Below are positions 9,438 through 23,103 of a DNA stretch of 64,000 nt, piece by piece. Below the pieces are notes generated by a model that saw only the letters and a program-made list of their open reading frames with translations, was not told where the DNA came from and made no database searches. The position numbers were made by a program, and so were the translations under genes. Where the stretch lies: contig NZ_FTMZ01000022.1 in assembly GCF_900156335.1 (NCBI RefSeq), positions 22,365 through 86,364 of the forward strand, written 5' to 3'. The DNA comes from Sphaerotilus natans. Its GTDB lineage: Bacteria; Pseudomonadota; Gammaproteobacteria; Burkholderiales; Burkholderiaceae_C. Position 1 is the stretch's first letter. Each line of letters begins with the position of its first letter.

Positions 9438-12128
9438 ATGACTTATCCGCTCGGTTCGCTGCGCGGCACGGCCTCAGGGTCGTCTGCAGCCGCGCAAACC
9501 CGTTCCTCCCTGCCTCGTCCGGTGTCACGCTGGCGCCTGCAGCTGGCCATCACGCTCGGCGGCACGCTGCTGGTGCTGTGGATGCTGGCGATGTTCAGCC
9601 ATCACCCGGGCGACGCCGCCTTCTCGACCTCCGGGGACGGCCGGCCGCTGCGCAACCAGGCTGGCGTGATCGGGGCCTGGCTGTCCGATCTGTCCTTCGT
9701 GCTGTGTGGCCTGTCGGCCTGGTGGCTGCTGCTTTTTGGCCTGCGTGGCTGGCTGTCGGCGGTGGCGCGGCTGCTGCGGGTCGATCTGGCGCCGGTGGAG
9801 ACGGTCGACGGCCCGGTGCACTGGCGGCCCTGGTGGCAGGCCTGGATTGGGCTGCTGCTGCTGCTGCTGTCGAGCACCTCGCTCGAGTGGACGCGGCTCT
9901 ACCAGCATGAAGGCCTGGTGGCTGGAACCCATGCCGGAGGCGTGCTGGGCGCCATGCTCGGTCCGCTGAGCATGAAGCTGCTGGGCTTCGTCGGCAGTGG
10001 CGTGCTGTGGATCGTGCTGCTGCTGCTGTCGATGGCCTGGGCCTTCCGCTTCTCCTGGCTGGGTCTGGCCGAGCGCATCGGCGCGCTGTTCGACATCTGG
10101 CGCGAGCGCCGCGACGAGCGTCTGGCCGAGGCCGAGGACAAGCGCATCGGCGAGCAGGCGCAGCGCGAGCGCGGCCTGTCCGGGCAGGGTCCGGCCGATG
10201 ACCTGATGGCCGCTGGACCGGCGCTCGTGCCGGCCGCGACGCCTGCGCCGGCCGCCCCGCGCCGCGCCCGCAAGGAGCGCGAGGCCGCGGCGGTGCCCGC
10301 CGTGGTGCCGGTCGAGCCGGAATTCGGCGACATCGCTGCGCTGGCTCCGGGTCGCTCGCCCGGCCACGAGCCGGATTTTGTCGACACCCTGCCGCAGATG
10401 CCGGTGCAGCCCATGCCGGCGCCGGTTCCCGCGGTGGCGGCACCGCCAGCCCGGCCTCGCGATCCGGCGCCCGCGCCGATGCCTGCCCTGGCGCGGACCT
10501 CGGCGGCCCCGTGGGACGATCCTGCCGACGACGAGGACGACCTGCCGCCACCGGCGCCAGCCGCGCCGCCGGTCTTTGTCATGCCACCGCCGGCGCCCCG
10601 TCCGGCCATGCCGGTGGTCTTCGCGGCGGGCGGCGAGGGCGGGCGTCCGTCGGTCGATCTGCTCGATGCCGCGCCGCCGCAGGCCGAATCCGCCTCGCCC
10701 GAGGAGCTGGAGAACACCAGCCGCATGATCGAGCGCCACCTGAAGAACTTCGGCGTCGAGGTGAAGGTGATCGCGGCGATGCCGGGCCCGGTGGTGACCC
10801 GCTTCGAGATCGAGCCGGCCGTCGGCGTCAAGGGCTCGCAGATCGTCAATCTGGCCAAGGATCTGGCCCGCTCGCTCAGCCTGGTGTCGATCCGCGTGGT
10901 CGAGACGATTCCGGGGCGCAACTGCATGGCGCTGGAGCTGCCCAACCGCAAGCGCCAGATGATCCGCCTGTCCGAGGTGCTGGGCGCGCCGGTCTACCGC
11001 GAGGCGGCCTCGCTGCTGACGATGGGCCTGGGCAAGAACATCGTCGGCGAGCCGATCGTGGCCGACCTGGGCAAGATGCCGCACTGTCTGGTGGCCGGCA
11101 CCACCGGCTCGGGCAAGTCGGTGGGCATCAACGGCATGATCCTGTCGCTGCTCTACAAGGCCGAGCCGGAGGACGTGCGCCTGATCCTGATCGATCCGAA
11201 GATGCTCGAGATGAGCGTCTACGAGGGCATTCCGCACCTGCTCGCGCCGGTGGTCACCGACATGAAGCAGGCCTCGAACGCGCTGAACTGGTGCGTGGCC
11301 GAGATGGAGCGGCGCTACCGGATCATGAGCAAGCTGGGCGTGCGCAACCTCGCCGGCTACAACGCCAAGATCCGCGAGGCCCACGAGCGCGAGGAGCTGA
11401 TTCCCAACCCCTTCAGCCTGACGCCGGAGGAGCCTGAGCCGCTCGACCGCCTGCCGCACATCGTCGTCGTCATCGACGAGCTGGCCGACCTGATGATGGT
11501 CGTCGGCAAGAAGATCGAGGAGCTCATCGCCCGCCTGGCGCAGAAGGCGCGCGCGGCCGGCATTCACCTGATCCTGGCCACGCAACGCCCGTCGGTCGAC
11601 GTGATCACCGGCCTGATCAAGGCCAACATCCCGACCCGGCTGAGCTTCCAGGTCTCGAGCAAGATCGACAGCCGCACCATCCTGGACCAGATGGGCGCCG
11701 AGGCGCTGCTGGGCATGGGCGACATGCTCTACATGGCCTCCGGCACCGGACAGCCGGTGCGGGTGCACGGCGCCTTCGTCTCCGACGACGAGGTGCACCG
11801 CGTCGTCGAATACCTCAAGAGCCAGGGCGAGCCGAACTACATCGAGGGCATCCTGGAGGGCGGCACGCTCGAGGGCGAGGGCGGCGCCAACGACACCAAC
11901 GCCGAGGGCGGTGGTGGCGACGCCGAGGCCGATCCGATGTACGACCAGGCGGTGGCCATCGTGCTGCAGAACCGCAAGGCCTCGATCTCGCTGGTGCAGC
12001 GCCATCTGCGCATCGGCTACAACCGCGCGGCGCGGCTGCTGGAACAAATGGAAAAAACCGGACTCGTATCGAGCATGTCCACCAACGGCAACCGCGACAT
12101 CCTCGTCCCGGCCCGCAAGGAAGAATGA
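9438..12128 (+). CDS. ftsK: DNA translocase FtsK
   Basis: Septum-anchored, hexameric ATP-driven pump that clears chromosome ends and activates XerCD recombination at dif. 896 residues. Four transmembrane helices lie in the first 215 residues, then a Pro/Ala-rich linker (about 250-410). The alpha/beta motor carries Walker A GTTGSGKS (554-561) and Walker [14 protein letters not shown]. The C-terminal gamma domain (last 65 residues, [13 protein letters not shown] onward) is the KOPS-reading winged helix, so the protein is complete. ATG 9438 is preferred over the in-frame ATG at 9420 because a -10 element overlaps the interval between them. Its stop overlaps the lolA start (ATGA). Confidence 0.95.
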   Translation: MTYPLGSLRGTASGSSAAAQTRSSLPRPVSRWRLQLAITLGGTLLVLWMLAMFSHHPGDAAFSTSGDGRPLRNQAGVIGAWLSDLSFVLCGLSAWWLLLFGLRGWLSAVARLLRVDLAPVETVDGPVHWRPWWQAWIGLLLLLLSSTSLEWTRLYQHEGLVAGTHAGGVLGAMLGPLSMKLLGFVGSGVLWIVLLLLSMAWAFRFSWLGLAERIGALFDIWRERRDERLAEAEDKRIGEQAQRERGLSGQGPADDLMAAGPALVPAATPAPAAPRRARKEREAAAVPAVVPVEPEFGDIAALAPGRSPGHEPDFVDTLPQMPVQPMPAPVPAVAAPPARPRDPAPAPMPALARTSAAPWDDPADDEDDLPPPAPAAPPVFVMPPPAPRPAMPVVFAAGGEGGRPSVDLLDAAPPQAESASPEELENTSRMIERHLKNFGVEVKVIAAMPGPVVTRFEIEPAVGVKGSQIVNLAKDLARSLSLVSIRVVETIPGRNCMALELPNRKRQMIRLSEVLGAPVYREAASLLTMGLGKNIVGEPIVADLGKMPHCLVAGTTGSGKSVGINGMILSLLYKAEPEDVRLILIDPKMLEMSVYEGIPHLLAPVVTDMKQASNALNWCVAEMERRYRIMSKLGVRNLAGYNAKIREAHEREELIPNPFSLTPEEPEPLDRLPHIVVVIDELADLMMVVGKKIEELIARLAQKARAAGIHLILATQRPSVDVITGLIKANIPTRLSFQVSSKIDSRTILDQMGAEALLGMGDMLYMASGTGQPVRVHGAFVSDDEVHRVVEYLKSQGEPNYIEGILEGGTLEGEGGANDTNAEGGGGDAEADPMYDQAVAIVLQNRKASISLVQRHLRIGYNRAARLLEQMEKTGLVSSMSTNGNRDILVPARKEE

Positions 12129-12778
12129 AGCTGCTCTCCCTCGAATCCTTCTCGAAGCGGCCTGGCCGGGTGCTGATGCTGGCGCTGGCGGCGGCCGTTG
12201 CCGCCACCGCGCTGCCGGCGCGCGCCGATGCGGTCGACACGCTGCGCGGCTTCGTGCAGACGGTGCAGTCCGGCCGCGCGGCCTTCACGCAGGTCGCCAC
12301 CTCGCCCGACGGCGCGAAGAAGAAGACCTCCAGCGGCGAGTTCGAGTTCCAGCGCCCGAACCGCTTCCGCTTCGACTACGCCCGGCCCTACGAGCAGCAG
12401 ATCGTCGCCGACGGCCAGAAGGTCTGGCTCTTCGACGTCGACCTGAACCAGGTGACGGTGCGGCCCTTCGACCAGGCGCTGGGCGCCACGCCCGCGGCGC
12501 TGCTGGCCGGCGGCACCCTGGAGCGCGACTTCACGCTGTCGGCCGAGCCCGACCAGGGCGGCCTGCAGTGGGCGGCCGCCCAGCCCAAGGCGAAGGAGAG
12601 CCAGATCCGCCAGCTGCGGGTGGGCTTTCGCGGCAAGGACCTGGCGGCGATCGAGCTGACCGACGCGCTGGGCCAGCGCTCGCGGCTGGACTTCTCGCGC
12701 TTCGAGGCCAATCTGAAGCTGCCGGCCGAGCGCTTCCGCTTCAGCGCGCCGGCCGGCGCCGACGTGCTGCAGCAGTGA
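12125..12778 (+). CDS. lolA: Outer membrane lipoprotein carrier protein LolA
   Basis: Periplasmic chaperone that takes lipoproteins from LolCDE and hands them to LolB. 217 residues with a signal peptide (hydrophobic 16-30, predicted cleavage after PARA at 34). The mature part has the LolA pattern: [15 protein letters not shown] and then [16 protein letters not shown]. The start codon overlaps the ftsK stop by four bases, so translation is coupled. rarA follows 10 bases after its stop, as in many betaproteobacteria. Confidence 0.93.
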   Translation: MKLLSLESFSKRPGRVLMLALAAAVAATALPARADAVDTLRGFVQTVQSGRAAFTQVATSPDGAKKKTSSGEFEFQRPNRFRFDYARPYEQQIVADGQKVWLFDVDLNQVTVRPFDQALGATPAALLAGGTLERDFTLSAEPDQGGLQWAAAQPKAKESQIRQLRVGFRGKDLAAIELTDALGQRSRLDFSRFEANLKLPAERFRFSAPAGADVLQQ

Positions 12779-12788
12779 GCGCGCCGGC

Positions 12789-14099
12789 GTGAACGATCTG
12801 TTCGACGAAGCGCCGACCGCACCGGAGGCCCCGCTGGCCGAGCGGCTGCGACCGCGCCACATCGACGAGGTGATCGGCCAGACGCATCTGCTGGGCGAGG
12901 GCAAGCCGCTGCGCGCCGCCTTCGTGTCACGTCGGCCGCACTCGATGATCCTGTGGGGCCCGCCGGGTGTCGGCAAGACGACGCTGGCGCGTCTCACCGC
13001 CGAGGCCTTCGACGCCGACTTCGTGCCGATCTCGGCGGTGCTGGGCGGGGTCAAGGACATCCGCGAGGCGGTCGAGCGCGCGCAGCGCTCGCGCGCGCAC
13101 GGGCGGCGCTGCATCGTCTTCGTCGACGAGGTGCACCGCTTCAACAAGGCGCAGCAGGACGCCTTCCTGCCGCATGTCGAGTCGGGCCTGTTCACCTTCA
13201 TCGGCGCGACGACCGAGAATCCGTCCTTCGAGGTCAACTCGGCGCTGCTGTCGCGCGCGACGGTGCATGTGCTCGAACCGCTGAGCGAGGCCGAGCTGCT
13301 GGCGCTGCTGGCCCGCGCCGGCGAGGCGCTGCCCGCGCCCGCGCCCGAGCCTGCCGCAGCGCAGCGCCTGGCCGCCTATGCCGACGGCGACGCGCGCCGG
13401 CTGCTCAACACCTTCGAGAACGTGGTGCGCATGGCCGGCACGGAGCGGCCGCTGGACGAGGCAGCGCTCGAGCGCTGCCTGGGCGCGCAGCTGCGCCGCT
13501 ACGACAAGGGCGGCGACCAGTTCTTCGACGCGATCTCGGCGCTGCACAAGGCGGTGCGCGGCAGCAGCCCGGACGGCGCGCTGTACTGGTTCGCGCGCAT
13601 GGTCGACGGCGGCGCCGATCCGCGCTACATCGCCCGGCGCCTGGTGCGCATGGCCAGCGAGGACATCGGCTTGGCCGATCCGCGCGCGCTGCGCATCGCG
13701 CTGGACGCCGCGGAGACCTACGAGCGGCTGGGCTCGCCCGAGGGCGAGCTGACGCTGGCGCAGGCGGTGCTCTATCTGGCGGTCGCGCCGAAGTCCAACG
13801 CCGCCTATGTCGCCTGGAAGGCCGCGCAGGCCTTCGTCAAGCAGGACGGCTCGCGTCCGGTGCCGGCGCACCTGCGCAATGCACCAACCCGGCTGATGAA
13901 GGACCTGGGGCACGGACGGAATTACCGGTACGCGCACGACGAGCCGGACGGATATCCGTCCGGCGAGAACTATTTCCCGGACGGACTGGCGCCGGCGCCG
14001 CGCTTCTACCAGCCCGTCGACCGGGGACTCGAGATCCGCATCGGCGAGAAGCTCGAGAGATTGCGCGAGCTGGACGCCCAGGCGAACAAGCTGGGCTGA
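12789..14099 (+). CDS. rarA: Replication-associated recombination protein A (MgsA/WRNIP1-type AAA+ ATPase)
   Basis: Clamp-loader-like AAA+ ATPase that acts at stalled replication forks. 436 residues starting with GTG (MNDLFDEAPTAPEAPLAERLRP). Walker A GPPGVGKTT starts at residue 57, Walker B is CIVFVDEVHRF, sensor 1 is IGATTENPSFEVN. The C-terminal MgsA helical and tetramerisation domains are intact (ALYWFARMVDGG, then KDLGHGRNYRY). Third gene of the ftsK-lolA-rarA unit. Confidence 0.93.
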   Translation: MNDLFDEAPTAPEAPLAERLRPRHIDEVIGQTHLLGEGKPLRAAFVSRRPHSMILWGPPGVGKTTLARLTAEAFDADFVPISAVLGGVKDIREAVERAQRSRAHGRRCIVFVDEVHRFNKAQQDAFLPHVESGLFTFIGATTENPSFEVNSALLSRATVHVLEPLSEAELLALLARAGEALPAPAPEPAAAQRLAAYADGDARRLLNTFENVVRMAGTERPLDEAALERCLGAQLRRYDKGGDQFFDAISALHKAVRGSSPDGALYWFARMVDGGADPRYIARRLVRMASEDIGLADPRALRIALDAAETYERLGSPEGELTLAQAVLYLAVAPKSNAAYVAWKAAQAFVKQDGSRPVPAHLRNAPTRLMKDLGHGRNYRYAHDEPDGYPSGENYFPDGLAPAPRFYQPVDRGLEIRIGEKLERLRELDAQANKLG

Positions 14100-14314
14100 A
14101 CGGCGCTCTTTTCCCGATCCGATCCGGTCCGAAGGGGTGGGAGTCCGGATCTTCTGCGGTTCGTGCGCTTGTGCCGCTGTCGCGGGCGGGGCTGTGGCCG
14201 GTGCGTGGCGCTGAAATGTGGCCGATCCGGGCCGGGGCAAGGCACTGCAACGCCTGCGGCGGGAAGGATGTCACGATCCGCCGATCCCCTGGGCGAGTCA
14301 GGGTTTCCATGGGC

Positions 14315-14330
14315 TGGCACGGCCCTTGCG
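14315..14330 (+). promoter_or_regulatory. Sigma-54 (RpoN) promoter of the liv operon
   Basis: TGGCACG-GCCC-TTGCG matches the -24/-12 consensus. The invariant GG (14316-14317) and GC (14328-14329) are separated by exactly 10 bases. Transcription would start near 14341, just before the AGGAG ribosome binding site of livH. Enhancer-binding-protein control is implied; NtrC would be a natural candidate for a nitrogen-source transporter, but no clear NtrC sites were recognised in the 210 bases upstream. Confidence 0.8.
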
Positions 14331-14361
14331 ATTTCCTGAGCAAGCCACAGGAGATCTTGGA

Positions 14362-15297
14362 ATGGACATCTTTGTACAGCAGATCATCAACGGTCTGGTG
14401 CTCGGGAGCATGTATGCCCTCGTCGCGCTGGGCTACACGATGGTCTACGGCATCATCAGCCTGATCAACTTCGCGCATGGCGAGGTGCTCATGGTCGGTG
14501 CGATGGTCAGCTGGACCGTCGCGACCTTTCTGCTGGATACCGCCTCGCCCATGCCGGGCTGGCTGATCATGCTGATCTCGGCGATCGCCGCGATCATCGT
14601 CTGCGCGGCGCTCAACTACTCCATCGAGAAGATCGCCTACCGGCCGCTGCGCAACGCGCCGCGCCTGGCGCCGCTGATCACCGCGATGGGCATGAGCCTG
14701 CTGCTGCAGACGCTGGCGATGATCATCTGGAAGCCGAACCCGAAGCCCTATCCGCAGCTGCTGCCGGTCGAGGTGTTCTTCCTGTGGGAGGACGGCCCGG
14801 TCATCACGTTGACCCAGGTGCTGATCCTGGTGATCACCGCGGTGGTGCTGACCGGCCTGCTGTGGCTGGTCAACAAGACCAAGCTCGGCCGCGCGATGCG
14901 CGCCACCGCCGAGAACCCGCGTGTCGCCGGCCTGATGGGCGTGCGTCCTGACCACATCATCAGCGCGACCTTCGTGATCGGCGCGGCCCTGGCGGCCATC
15001 GCCGGCATCATGTGGGCGGCCAACTACGGCACGCTGCAGCACAGCATGGGCTTCATGCCCGGCCTGAAGGCCTTCACCGCCGCGGTGTTCGGCGGCATCG
15101 GCAACCTGACCGGCGCGATGGTCGGCGGCGTGCTGCTCGGCCTGATCGAGGCGCTGGGCGCCGGCTACCTGGGTGACCTGACCGGCGGCCTGTTCGGCAG
15201 CCACTATGTCGAGATCTTCGCCTTCCTGGTGCTGATCCTGGTCCTGACGCTGCGCCCGAGCGGCCTGATGGGCGAGCGTGTCGCCGATCGCGCCTGA
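14362..15297 (+). CDS. livH: Branched-chain amino acid type ABC transporter permease LivH
   Basis: 311-residue inner-membrane permease starting MDIFVQQIINGLVLGSMYALV, with AGGAG 9 bases upstream. About eight hydrophobic segments; the family signature region reads GRAMRATAENPRVAGLMGV. Pairs with LivM to form the channel of a HAAT-family importer for Leu/Ile/Val or related amides or urea. First gene of a tight operon (gaps of 22, 19 and 33 bases) behind a sigma-54 promoter. No periplasmic binding protein gene is present in the operon, so the substrate cannot be read off. Confidence 0.92.
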   Translation: MDIFVQQIINGLVLGSMYALVALGYTMVYGIISLINFAHGEVLMVGAMVSWTVATFLLDTASPMPGWLIMLISAIAAIIVCAALNYSIEKIAYRPLRNAPRLAPLITAMGMSLLLQTLAMIIWKPNPKPYPQLLPVEVFFLWEDGPVITLTQVLILVITAVVLTGLLWLVNKTKLGRAMRATAENPRVAGLMGVRPDHIISATFVIGAALAAIAGIMWAANYGTLQHSMGFMPGLKAFTAAVFGGIGNLTGAMVGGVLLGLIEALGAGYLGDLTGGLFGSHYVEIFAFLVLILVLTLRPSGLMGERVADRA

Positions 15298-15319
15298 CGC
15301 CGTCCGAGGAGAGACTCAC

Positions 15320-16411
15320 ATGCAACACATGGACAAGACCAAGCAGATCGTCGTCTTCCTGCTGGCGGCGGTCGCGCTGCTGGCGCTGCCGCTGGTGGTG
15401 GCGCAGTTCGGCCAGGGCTGGGTGCGCATCATGGCGCTGGCGCTGCTGTACGTGATGCTGGCCCTGGGCCTGAACATCGTCGTCGGCTACGCCGGCCTGC
15501 TCGACCTGGGCTATGTCGCCTTCTATGCGGTCGGCGCCTACCTGTACGCGCTGGTGGCCTCGCCGCACCTGATGGAGAACTTCGAGTCCATCCGGGCCGC
15601 CTATCCTGACGGGATGCATTTCCCGATCTGGGCGGTGGTGCCGATCGCCGCGGCGGTCGCGGCGGTCTGCGGCATGCTGCTGGGCGCACCGACGCTGAAG
15701 CTGCGCGGCGACTACCTGGCCATCGTCACGCTGGGCTTCGGCGAGATCATCCGGGTGTTCATGAACAACCTGGAGCATCCGGTCAACATCACCAACGGTC
15801 CGCGCGGCATCAGCCAGATCGACCCGATCAGCATCGGCGGCGTGAGCTTCGGCAAGCCGCTGGAGCTGTTCGGTCACAGCTTCCCGTCGGTGACGCTGTA
15901 CTACTACCTGTTCCTGACGCTGGTGATCTTCACCGTCATCATCTGCCATCGCATCGAGACCTCCCGCATCGGTCGGGCCTGGATGGCGGTGCGCGAGGAC
16001 GAGATCGCCGCCAAGGCGATGGGCCTGAACACCCGCAACCTGAAGCTGCTGGCCTTCGGCATGGGCGCCACCTTCGGCGGCGTGTCGGGCTCGATGTTCG
16101 CGGCCTTCCAGGGCTTCATCTCGCCGGAGTCGTTCACGCTGGCCGAGTCGATCATCATCGTCGCGATGGTGGTGCTGGGCGGCATCGGCCACATTCCTGG
16201 CGTGATCCTGGGCGCGGTGATGCTCGCGGCGCTGCCGGAAGTGCTGCGCTACGTCGCCGGCGACATCCAGGCGATGACCGGCGGCCGTCTCGACGCCGCC
16301 ATCCTGCGCCAGCTGCTGATCGCGCTGGCGATGATCGCGATCATGCTGCTGCGTCCGCGCGGCCTGTGGCCTGCGCCCGAGCATGGCAAGGCCGCCCCGG
16401 TCGCCAAGTGA
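15320..16411 (+). CDS. livM: Branched-chain amino acid type ABC transporter permease LivM
   Basis: 363 residues, starting at the ATG after GAGGAGAG. Hydrophobic throughout, with the family motif MALALLYVMLALGLNIVVGY near residue 40 and ALPEVLRY near the end. Second permease of the importer, partner of LivH. The inter-gene gap to livG is 19 bases. Confidence 0.92.
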   Translation: MQHMDKTKQIVVFLLAAVALLALPLVVAQFGQGWVRIMALALLYVMLALGLNIVVGYAGLLDLGYVAFYAVGAYLYALVASPHLMENFESIRAAYPDGMHFPIWAVVPIAAAVAAVCGMLLGAPTLKLRGDYLAIVTLGFGEIIRVFMNNLEHPVNITNGPRGISQIDPISIGGVSFGKPLELFGHSFPSVTLYYYLFLTLVIFTVIICHRIETSRIGRAWMAVREDEIAAKAMGLNTRNLKLLAFGMGATFGGVSGSMFAAFQGFISPESFTLAESIIIVAMVVLGGIGHIPGVILGAVMLAALPEVLRYVAGDIQAMTGGRLDAAILRQLLIALAMIAIMLLRPRGLWPAPEHGKAAPVAK

Positions 16412-16430
16412 TCCCCAGGAGAAGCACTTC

Positions 16431-17222
16431 ATGAGCAACAGCACGCAATCCGAGATCGTCCTCGAGGTCAAGGGCGTCTCCAAGCGCTTCGGTGGCCTGC
16501 AGGCCCTCTCCGACGTCGGCATCACCATCCGCAAGGGTCAGGTCTATGGCCTGATCGGTCCGAACGGCGCCGGCAAGACGACCTTCTTCAACGTCATCAC
16601 CGGCCTGTACACGCCCGATGGCGGCACCTTCCAGCTCGGCGGTGCGCCCTACACGCCCACCGCCGTGCACGAGGTGGCCGCCGCCGGCATCGCCCGCACC
16701 TTCCAGAACATCCGGCTCTTCCCCGAGATGACTGCGCTGGAGAACGTGATGGTCGGCCGCCATGTGCGCACCTCGTCGGGCCTGCTCGGCGCCGTCTTCC
16801 GCACGCCCAGCTTCAAGGCCGAGGAGGCCGCGATCGCCCGCCGGGCGCAGGAGCTGCTCGACTATGTCGGCATCGGCAAGTACGCCGAGTTCAAGTCGCG
16901 CACGCTGAGCTATGGCGACCAGCGTCGCCTGGAGATCGCCCGCGCGCTGGCCACCGATCCGAAGCTGATCGCGCTGGACGAGCCGGCCGCCGGCATGAAC
17001 GCCACCGAGAAGGTGGTGCTGCGCGAGCTGATCGACCGCATCCGCAAGGACGGCCGCACCATCCTGATCATCGAGCACGACGTCAAGCTGATGATGGGCC
17101 TGTGCGACCGGCTGACCGTGCTCGACTACGGCAAGCAGATCGCCGAGGGCACCGCGGCCGAGGTGCAGCGCAACGAGAAGGTGATCGAGGCCTACCTCGG
17201 CACCGGCCACAAGGCCCACTGA
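16431..17222 (+). CDS. livG: Branched-chain amino acid type ABC transporter ATP-binding protein LivG
   Basis: 263 residues. Walker A GPNGAGKTT (about residues 44-52). The signature is LSYGDQRRLEIARAL rather than the usual LSGGQ, as is normal for LivG. Walker B is LIALDEPAAGMN, followed by the H-loop IIEHD. The C-terminal extension carries the LivG family tail (EAYLGTG). ATPase subunit coupled to LivH/LivM. Confidence 0.92.
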   Translation: MSNSTQSEIVLEVKGVSKRFGGLQALSDVGITIRKGQVYGLIGPNGAGKTTFFNVITGLYTPDGGTFQLGGAPYTPTAVHEVAAAGIARTFQNIRLFPEMTALENVMVGRHVRTSSGLLGAVFRTPSFKAEEAAIARRAQELLDYVGIGKYAEFKSRTLSYGDQRRLEIARALATDPKLIALDEPAAGMNATEKVVLRELIDRIRKDGRTILIIEHDVKLMMGLCDRLTVLDYGKQIAEGTAAEVQRNEKVIEAYLGTGHKAH

Positions 17223-17255
17223 GCCCGGCTTGATCGCACAGGAAAGCAGACCATC

Positions 17256-17993
<738 letters not shown>

Positions 17994-18042
17994 ACGGCCT
18001 GAGCGGCCTGAGCGTCCTGTCCGGCGGGGAGGGCCGGTGCCG

Positions 18043-19095
18043 ATGAAGATCTTCCGCAACGCCCTCTACCGCCGCCACGACGCGCGCCTGGAGATGTACC
18101 GCGGCCGCCTCGTGCCCTGCCACGAGACGCCGGCGCGGCTCGACCATGTGCTGGCCGAGCTGGCGCGCCGGCCGGTCGGCACGCTGCTGGAGCCGCTGCC
18201 GCAGCCCGATCTGGGCGCCGCGCTGGCGGCGATCCATGCGCCGCGCTACCTCGATTTCCTGGCCGGCGCCTGGGACGAATGGGTCGCGCTCGATCCCGCC
18301 AACGCGCAGACCGACATCCTGCCGGCGGTCTGGCCGGTGCGGGGCTTTCGCGCCGACCTGCTGCCCGAGAGCTTCGCCGCGCGCATCGGGCTGTTCTCCT
18401 TCGACGCGGGCAGCCCGATCATGGCCGGCACCTGGGCGGCGGCCCGCGAGGGCGCGGCCTGCGCCCGCTCGGCCGCGCTGTCGGTGGCCGGCGGTGAGCG
18501 CGCCGCCTTCGCGCTGACCCGCCCGCCTGGCCACCACGCCGGGCCGGACTTCTTCGGCGGCTACTGCTTCCTCAACAACGCCGCGCTGGCGGCGCAGACG
18601 CTGCGCGAGCAGGGCGCGGCGCGCGTGGCGGTGCTCGATGTCGATTACCACCACGGCAACGGCACGCAGACGATCTTCTATGGCCGCGATGACGTGCTGA
18701 CGGTGTCGCTGCACGGCGATCCGCGCACCGAATACCCCTTCTTCCTCGGCCATGCCGACGAGCGCGGCGAGGGCGCCGGCCTGGGCGCGAACCTGAACCT
18801 GCCGCTGCCGCGCGGCACGACGGTCGAGACCTGGTTCGAGGCGCTCGAAGCCGGCCTGGCCGCGGTGGCCGCCCACCGCGCCGAGGCGCTGGTGGTGGCG
18901 CTGGGCGTCGATACCTTCGAGGGCGATCCGATCTCGGGCTTCCGGCTGCGCGCCGACGACTACCTGCGCCTGGGCGAGCGCCTGGCGCGCGCCGGCCTGC
19001 CGGTGGTGCTGACGATGGAGGGCGGCTACGCGGTCGCCGAGGTTGGCATCAACGTCGTCAACGTGCTCGAAGGCTTCGAGGCGGCCGCCGGCTGA
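18043..19095 (+). CDS. Histone-deacetylase-fold amidohydrolase (class II HDAC/acetylpolyamine deacetylase-like)
   Basis: 350-residue zinc hydrolase of the arginase/deacetylase superfamily. RPPGHHAG holds the catalytic His164-His165 pair. DVDYHHGNGTQ supplies the zinc ligands Asp201 and His203, and the later LGVDTFEGDPISGF supplies the third ligand region. These enzymes remove acetyl groups from lysines, polyamines or similar amides. It starts 49 bases after livF, so it is probably expressed with the sigma-54-controlled transporter, which hints at an imported or nitrogen-bearing acylated substrate (inference). ATG 18043 gives the family-typical MKIFRNALYRRHD; an earlier in-frame start would overlap livF. 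Confidence 0.85.
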   Translation: MKIFRNALYRRHDARLEMYRGRLVPCHETPARLDHVLAELARRPVGTLLEPLPQPDLGAALAAIHAPRYLDFLAGAWDEWVALDPANAQTDILPAVWPVRGFRADLLPESFAARIGLFSFDAGSPIMAGTWAAAREGAACARSAALSVAGGERAAFALTRPPGHHAGPDFFGGYCFLNNAALAAQTLREQGAARVAVLDVDYHHGNGTQTIFYGRDDVLTVSLHGDPRTEYPFFLGHADERGEGAGLGANLNLPLPRGTTVETWFEALEAGLAAVAAHRAEALVVALGVDTFEGDPISGFRLRADDYLRLGERLARAGLPVVLTMEGGYAVAEVGINVVNVLEGFEAAAG

Positions 19096-19121
19096 GGCCG
19101 GCCGCCTTGGGCCTGCCGGCC

Positions 19122-19126
<5 letters not shown>
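19091..19126. terminator. Convergent-gene stem-loop containing both stop codons
   Basis: Perfect 11-bp inverted repeat GCTGAGGCCGG (19091-19101) and CCGGCCTCAGC (19116-19126) with a 14-base loop. The TGA stop of the deacetylase gene lies in the left arm and the TGA of ppc (read on the minus strand) in the right arm. No U-tract follows, so it may be a weak bidirectional terminator or a 3'-end stabiliser. Confidence 0.5.
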
Positions 19127-21989
<2,863 letters not shown>

Positions 21990-22131
21990 TGAAACCTCGA
22001 TGGCGATGGAGTGGTAACCGGGTTACGCGGCGCATGTTAGCACCCGAAGTGGGGCTTCAGAGCAGCTTTCGGACCAGAACGAGTCCGTTGCCGCTTCGTG
22101 AGGCCTGTCACGCGGCCTTCAGCCGATGAAG

Positions 22132-22137
22132 GACAAT
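22132..22137 (+). promoter_or_regulatory. Predicted -10 element (GACAAT) of hemC, leaderless
   Basis: GACAAT ends 6 bases before ATG 22144, which predicts transcription starting at the ATG itself. It falls between the two candidate in-frame ATGs and therefore argues for the second one. Confidence 0.45.
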
Positions 22138-22143
22138 CGCGGC

Positions 22144-23103
22144 ATGAACACACTGTCGTCCCCGTGCATCATCGCCACCCGCGAAAGCCGCCTGGCCCTG
22201 TGGCAGGCCGAGCATGTCCAGTCCCTGCTGCGCCAGCGCTTCGGCTGGACGGTGGAGCTGCTGGGCATGACGACGAAGGGTGACCAGATCCTGGACCGCG
22301 CGCTGTCCAAGGTCGGCGGCAAGGGCCTGTTCGTCAAGGAGCTGGAGGTGGCGCTGGAGGAGGGCCGCGCCCACCTGGCGGTGCATTCGCTCAAGGACGT
22401 GCCGATGGAGATGCCCGAGGGCTTCTCGCTGTGCACCGTCATGGAGCGCGAGGATCCGCGCGACGCCTGGGTCTCGCCCCGTTTCGAGTCGGTGCAGGCG
22501 CTGCCGCAGGGCGCGCGCGTCGGCACCTCCAGCCTGCGCCGGGTGGTGCAGCTCAAGGCGATCCGGCCGGACCTGGACGTGCAGCCGCTGCGCGGCAACC
22601 TCGACACCCGGCTGCGCAAGCTCGACGAGGGCCAGTACGACGGCATCGTGCTGGCGGCGGCGGGCCTGAAGCGCCTGGGCCTGGGCGCGCGCATCCGCGC
22701 GGTGATCGATCCGCAGGTGATGCTGCCGGCGGCCGGGCAGGGCGCGCTGGGCCTGGAGGTGCGCACCGATGCGACCGCGCTGCGCGAGGCGCTGGCCTCG
22801 CTGACGCACGCGCCGACCTGGCTGGCGGTGCATGCCGAGCGCGCGGTGTCGCGCGCGCTGGGTGGCAGCTGCAGCATGCCGCTGGCGGCCTGGGCGCACT
22901 GGCAGGGCGGCACGCTGGTGCTGCAGGCGCGGCTGGGCCATCCGGTCGATGCGGCGCATCCGCTGCATGGGGTGAGCGTCTCGGCCGAAGTCGCCGACAC
23001 GGCCGCCGCCGAGGCGCTGGGCCTGGAGGCCGCGCGCCAGCTGCGTGCTGCCGGCGGCCAGGTCTGCCTGGACGCGGCTGCCGCGCTGTCGGCCAGCGCA
23101 TGA
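22144..23103 (+). CDS. hemC: Hydroxymethylbilane synthase (porphobilinogen deaminase)
   Basis: Polymerises four porphobilinogens to hydroxymethylbilane, in the tetrapyrrole pathway. 319 residues. [17 protein letters not shown] is the N-terminal signature, HSLKDVPME and [12 protein letters not shown] bind substrate and cofactor phosphates, and Cys243 in GGSCSMP anchors the dipyrromethane cofactor (Cys242 in E. coli). ATG 22144 is chosen over 22126 because of the -10 element between them. The stop overlaps the hemD start (ATGA). Confidence 0.95.
   Translation: MNTLSSPCIIATRESRLALWQAEHVQSLLRQRFGWTVELLGMTTKGDQILDRALSKVGGKGLFVKELEVALEEGRAHLAVHSLKDVPMEMPEGFSLCTVMEREDPRDAWVSPRFESVQALPQGARVGTSSLRRVVQLKAIRPDLDVQPLRGNLDTRLRKLDEGQYDGIVLAAAGLKRLGLGARIRAVIDPQVMLPAAGQGALGLEVRTDATALREALASLTHAPTWLAVHAERAVSRALGGSCSMPLAAWAHWQGGTLVLQARLGHPVDAAHPLHGVSVSAEVADTAAAEALGLEAARQLRAAGGQVCLDAAAALSASA

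Noticed and set aside
9525..12047. 840-codon open frame antisense to ftsK
   Set aside because: High GC leaves few stops on the opposite strand. The translation is His/Arg/Gln-rich low complexity with no family resemblance, and ftsK is certain.
14121..14151. GATCCGG...CCGGATC inverted repeat after rarA as a terminator or operator
   Set aside because: 7-bp stem with a 17-base loop and no U-tract; weak and unconvincing compared with the sigma-54 site downstream.
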